Origin: Thermoplasmatota archaeon | GTDB lineage: Archaea > Thermoplasmatota > JAQUQK01 | Reading direction: 5' to 3' | DNA length: 7,620 bases | NCBI GenBank assembly: GCA_028716125.1 | Contig: JAQUQK010000084.1 | Location: 1 to 7,620 of the forward strand | Shown here: piece by piece, positions 6,401 through 7,620 of the stretch | Layout: each line of letters starts with the position of its first letter | Numbering within the stretch: position 1 is the first letter of the stretch | Translations under genes and position numbers: made by a program | Notes under the pieces: generated by a model | What the model was told of the DNA's origin: nothing | Database searches by the model: none | What the model saw: the letters and a program-made list of their open reading frames with translations, nothing else

Positions 6401-6410
6401 TATTTATTAT
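6401..6410 (-). promoter_or_regulatory. TATA-like box of the IMPase/NAD kinase operon
   Basis: The minus strand reads ATAATAAATA, centred 26 nt upstream of ATG 6379. That spacing puts the transcript start on or next to the start codon. It lies in the 154-nt divergent spacer shared with the ABC permease. Confidence 0.45.
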
Positions 6411-6471
6411 GGTTTGTCAAAGCGCTTTGTTCCACAAGAAATATATTCGTCAAACGCCGAATGTTGTATCG

Positions 6472-6534
6472 ATGATTTATTATATTGCGAACAAATGTGC
6501 CAGTTGCCTCAAAACCAAGGGGAGTAGCACATAA
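6472..6534 (+). CDS. Candidate 20-residue leader ORF with a CxxC motif (doubtful)
   Basis: A short frame reads MIYYIANKCASCLKTKGSST. Its TAA overlaps the permease ATG by one base (TAATG), and the permease Shine-Dalgarno lies inside its end. A TATA-like AAATATATT (6439-6447) is centred about 29 nt upstream of its ATG, the same spacing as the leaderless genes here. Against it: it is very short, resembles nothing I recognise, and a second TATA-like box inside it (6476-6486) would start transcription downstream of its ATG. Confidence 0.2.
   Translation: MIYYIANKCASCLKTKGSST
6476..6486 (+). promoter_or_regulatory. TATA-like box of the ABC permease gene
   Basis: TTTATTATATT is centred 53 nt upstream of the permease ATG. 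It predicts transcription from about 6507, leaving a ~27-nt leader that contains the Shine-Dalgarno site. A second TATA-like tract is at 6439-6447. Confidence 0.45.
6519..6524 (+). promoter_or_regulatory. Shine-Dalgarno site of the ABC permease
   Basis: GGGGAG lies 9 nt before ATG 6534 and supports that start. It contrasts with the minus-strand lead genes of this window, most of which lack such a site. Confidence 0.6.
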
Positions 6535-7620
6535 TGGATCCGTCTCTCAAGCTAGCAATCGGAGAATTCAAAGACCATAAAGGCGTTTATGCCGCAATAA
6601 TAATCATAGTCGCCCTTTCAATGACAGTCTTCACTACACAAAGCGCCATGAACGAATACAATGACTATGTGGCGATGCGCTCGGTGGGCACATTCTACGG
6701 CGGCGGGGTAGTGGCGAATGGGGGCACGACGGTAAGAAACATAATTTCGGGCGCAGCTCCGATGGGCGACGCGCGCCAGATTGTAGCGAAGATAAACGCG
6801 ATACCGGGATTCCAGGCCACTCCGCGCGCCGAGGTCGAGGGCGCGATGTGGACCGACATATCAAGCGACGGCTTGACTGTGTGGGGTGCAGACTTAACGA
6901 CGGATGAAAACGTATGCCATGTAAAGGACAAGATAATAGAAGGCTCTTATTTCGACGCCTCGAAGAACTACACGCAATCCGGCATGGGCAACCCGTTCGG
7001 CACGTATTATATGTACGGTCCCACGATAGCCGGCGAGTCTGGGCTTCCGGCACAAGGCGGGCGCGAATACACAAGGAGCACCGAGCTGATTTATCCATAT
7101 CCTGTACTGATTGGAAAGACGTGCGCCGAACTCAATGACTTTAGGATAGGGACGATATTCTGGGCGAGCATGCTGACACCCGCAGCGGCAATATACTGCG
7201 ACGTCTATTATGAGGTCATCGGAATATATGAAACCGAAAAACCGCTGATAGACACGCTTTACTACATCGTTCCAGTCGAGTCCGCGCAGGAAATAAAAGG
7301 GTGGAACAGCGAAACCGCAAACTATGTCTGCGTGAGCGTACCTGCAGGAATGAGCGACCAGAAGGCGCGCGAAACGCTTGCGCCCGTCATAGGGGACAAA
7401 GTGTTCTATTCAAGGACCGACATGAAGAACGCGCTCGAAGGCAACCTGAATTCAATTGGGCAGACGATACTGGAAACTACAATAGCCGCATCCCTCATTC
7501 TGGCGGCGGCTGCCGTAAAGTTCGTGATGGACTCAATCATAATCCGAAAGAGCAGGGAGATAGGAACGCTAAAGGCGCTGGGGGCACGCGACAGAACGGT
7601 TGCCCGCATATTTTTGTATC
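6534..7620 (+). CDS. FtsX/MacB-type ABC transporter permease, 3' end cut by window edge
   Basis: The frame is open for 362 codons to the right edge. Residues 1-16 are cytosolic; a first membrane helix spans about 18-36 (AAIIIIVALSM). Residues ~40-310 form a large extracytoplasmic domain of the MacB periplasmic-core type, with no lipobox or cleaved signal peptide. A second helix spans about 313-336 and is followed by REIGTLKALGA (341-351), the highly conserved cytosolic motif of FtsX-domain permeases that contacts the ATPase. Two further helices would be expected past the edge. Such permeases act mechanically on lipoproteins, peptides or envelope proteins rather than as classic channels; the substrate here is unknown. 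No ATP-binding subunit is in the window and would be expected downstream. Start is ATG 6534, with GGGGAG 9 nt upstream. Confidence 0.9.
   Translation, partial: MDPSLKLAIGEFKDHKGVYAAIIIIVALSMTVFTTQSAMNEYNDYVAMRSVGTFYGGGVVANGGTTVRNIISGAAPMGDARQIVAKINAIPGFQATPRAEVEGAMWTDISSDGLTVWGADLTTDENVCHVKDKIIEGSYFDASKNYTQSGMGNPFGTYYMYGPTIAGESGLPAQGGREYTRSTELIYPYPVLIGKTCAELNDFRIGTIFWASMLTPAAAIYCDVYYEVIGIYETEKPLIDTLYYIVPVESAQEIKGWNSETANYVCVSVPAGMSDQKARETLAPVIGDKVFYSRTDMKNALEGNLNSIGQTILETTIAASLILAAAAVKFVMDSIIIRKSREIGTLKALGARDRTVARIFLY

Noticed and set aside
6078..6527. A 149-codon plus-strand open frame across the IMPase start and the divergent spacer
   Set aside because: Most of it is antisense to the conserved IMPase motifs and it resembles no family; only the spacer part was considered separately.
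6634..7098. A minus-strand open frame of 154 codons opposite the ABC permease
   Set aside because: It is Arg/Ser/Pro-rich, the usual appearance of a reverse frame of a GC-rich coding region, and the plus strand has a convincing permease.
1..7620. Mobile elements, phage genes or attachment sites
   Set aside because: No transposase, integrase, terminal repeats or target duplications were visible; the genes are metabolic or cellular.

Overview
The window looks archaeal, most likely from a small or poorly characterised euryarchaeal or DPANN-type lineage; the sequence alone does not fix the phylum. Four things point this way. AT-rich TATA-like boxes sit about 26-32 nt upstream of start codons with no Shine-Dalgarno site between, the pattern of leaderless archaeal transcripts. 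Codons such as ATA and AGG are used freely. Genes are tightly packed with ATGA or TTGA overlaps. The gene families are typical of archaea: a stand-alone RAM (Lrp/AsnC ligand-binding) protein, a PP1-like phosphatase, a JAMM protein, and an IMPase next to a NAD kinase. GC content is moderate in genes, and the spacers are very AT-rich.

Layout, left to right. At 1-293 (minus) lies the start of a LURP-one-related (tubby-like barrel) gene, cut by the window edge. An AT-rich 209-nt spacer follows. From 503 to 3328 (minus, so transcribed from high to low coordinates) comes a four-gene cluster: a stand-alone RAM-domain protein, a ten-helix EamA/DMT transporter with a RAM domain fused to its C terminus, a JAMM/MPN metallopeptidase-like protein, and a PPP-family protein phosphatase. 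The first three are joined by ATGA and TTGA stop/start overlaps. The phosphatase follows after 32 nt and may have its own leaderless promoter. From 3443 to 6379 (minus) comes a second cluster: IMPase-family phosphatase, then NAD kinase (ATGA overlap), then a LysN/Aro8-type PLP aminotransferase with its own TATA-like box. An oligo-T terminator candidate separates the two clusters. From 6534 to the right edge (plus) runs a FtsX/MacB-type ABC permease, divergent from the IMPase and cut by the window edge.

How the genes may work together. The IMPase/NAD kinase pair has the same order as the two halves of the bifunctional NADP phosphatase/NAD kinase of Methanocaldococcus (MJ0917), so it may set the NAD/NADP balance as two coupled proteins. 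The most unusual element is the transporter-RAM fusion, translationally coupled to a separate RAM protein. RAM domains bind amino acids and self-associate, so the pair could form an amino-acid-sensing regulatory layer on a membrane transporter. The amino-acid aminotransferase just upstream fits an amino-acid theme. This functional reading is inference; the domain fusion itself is readable in the sequence.
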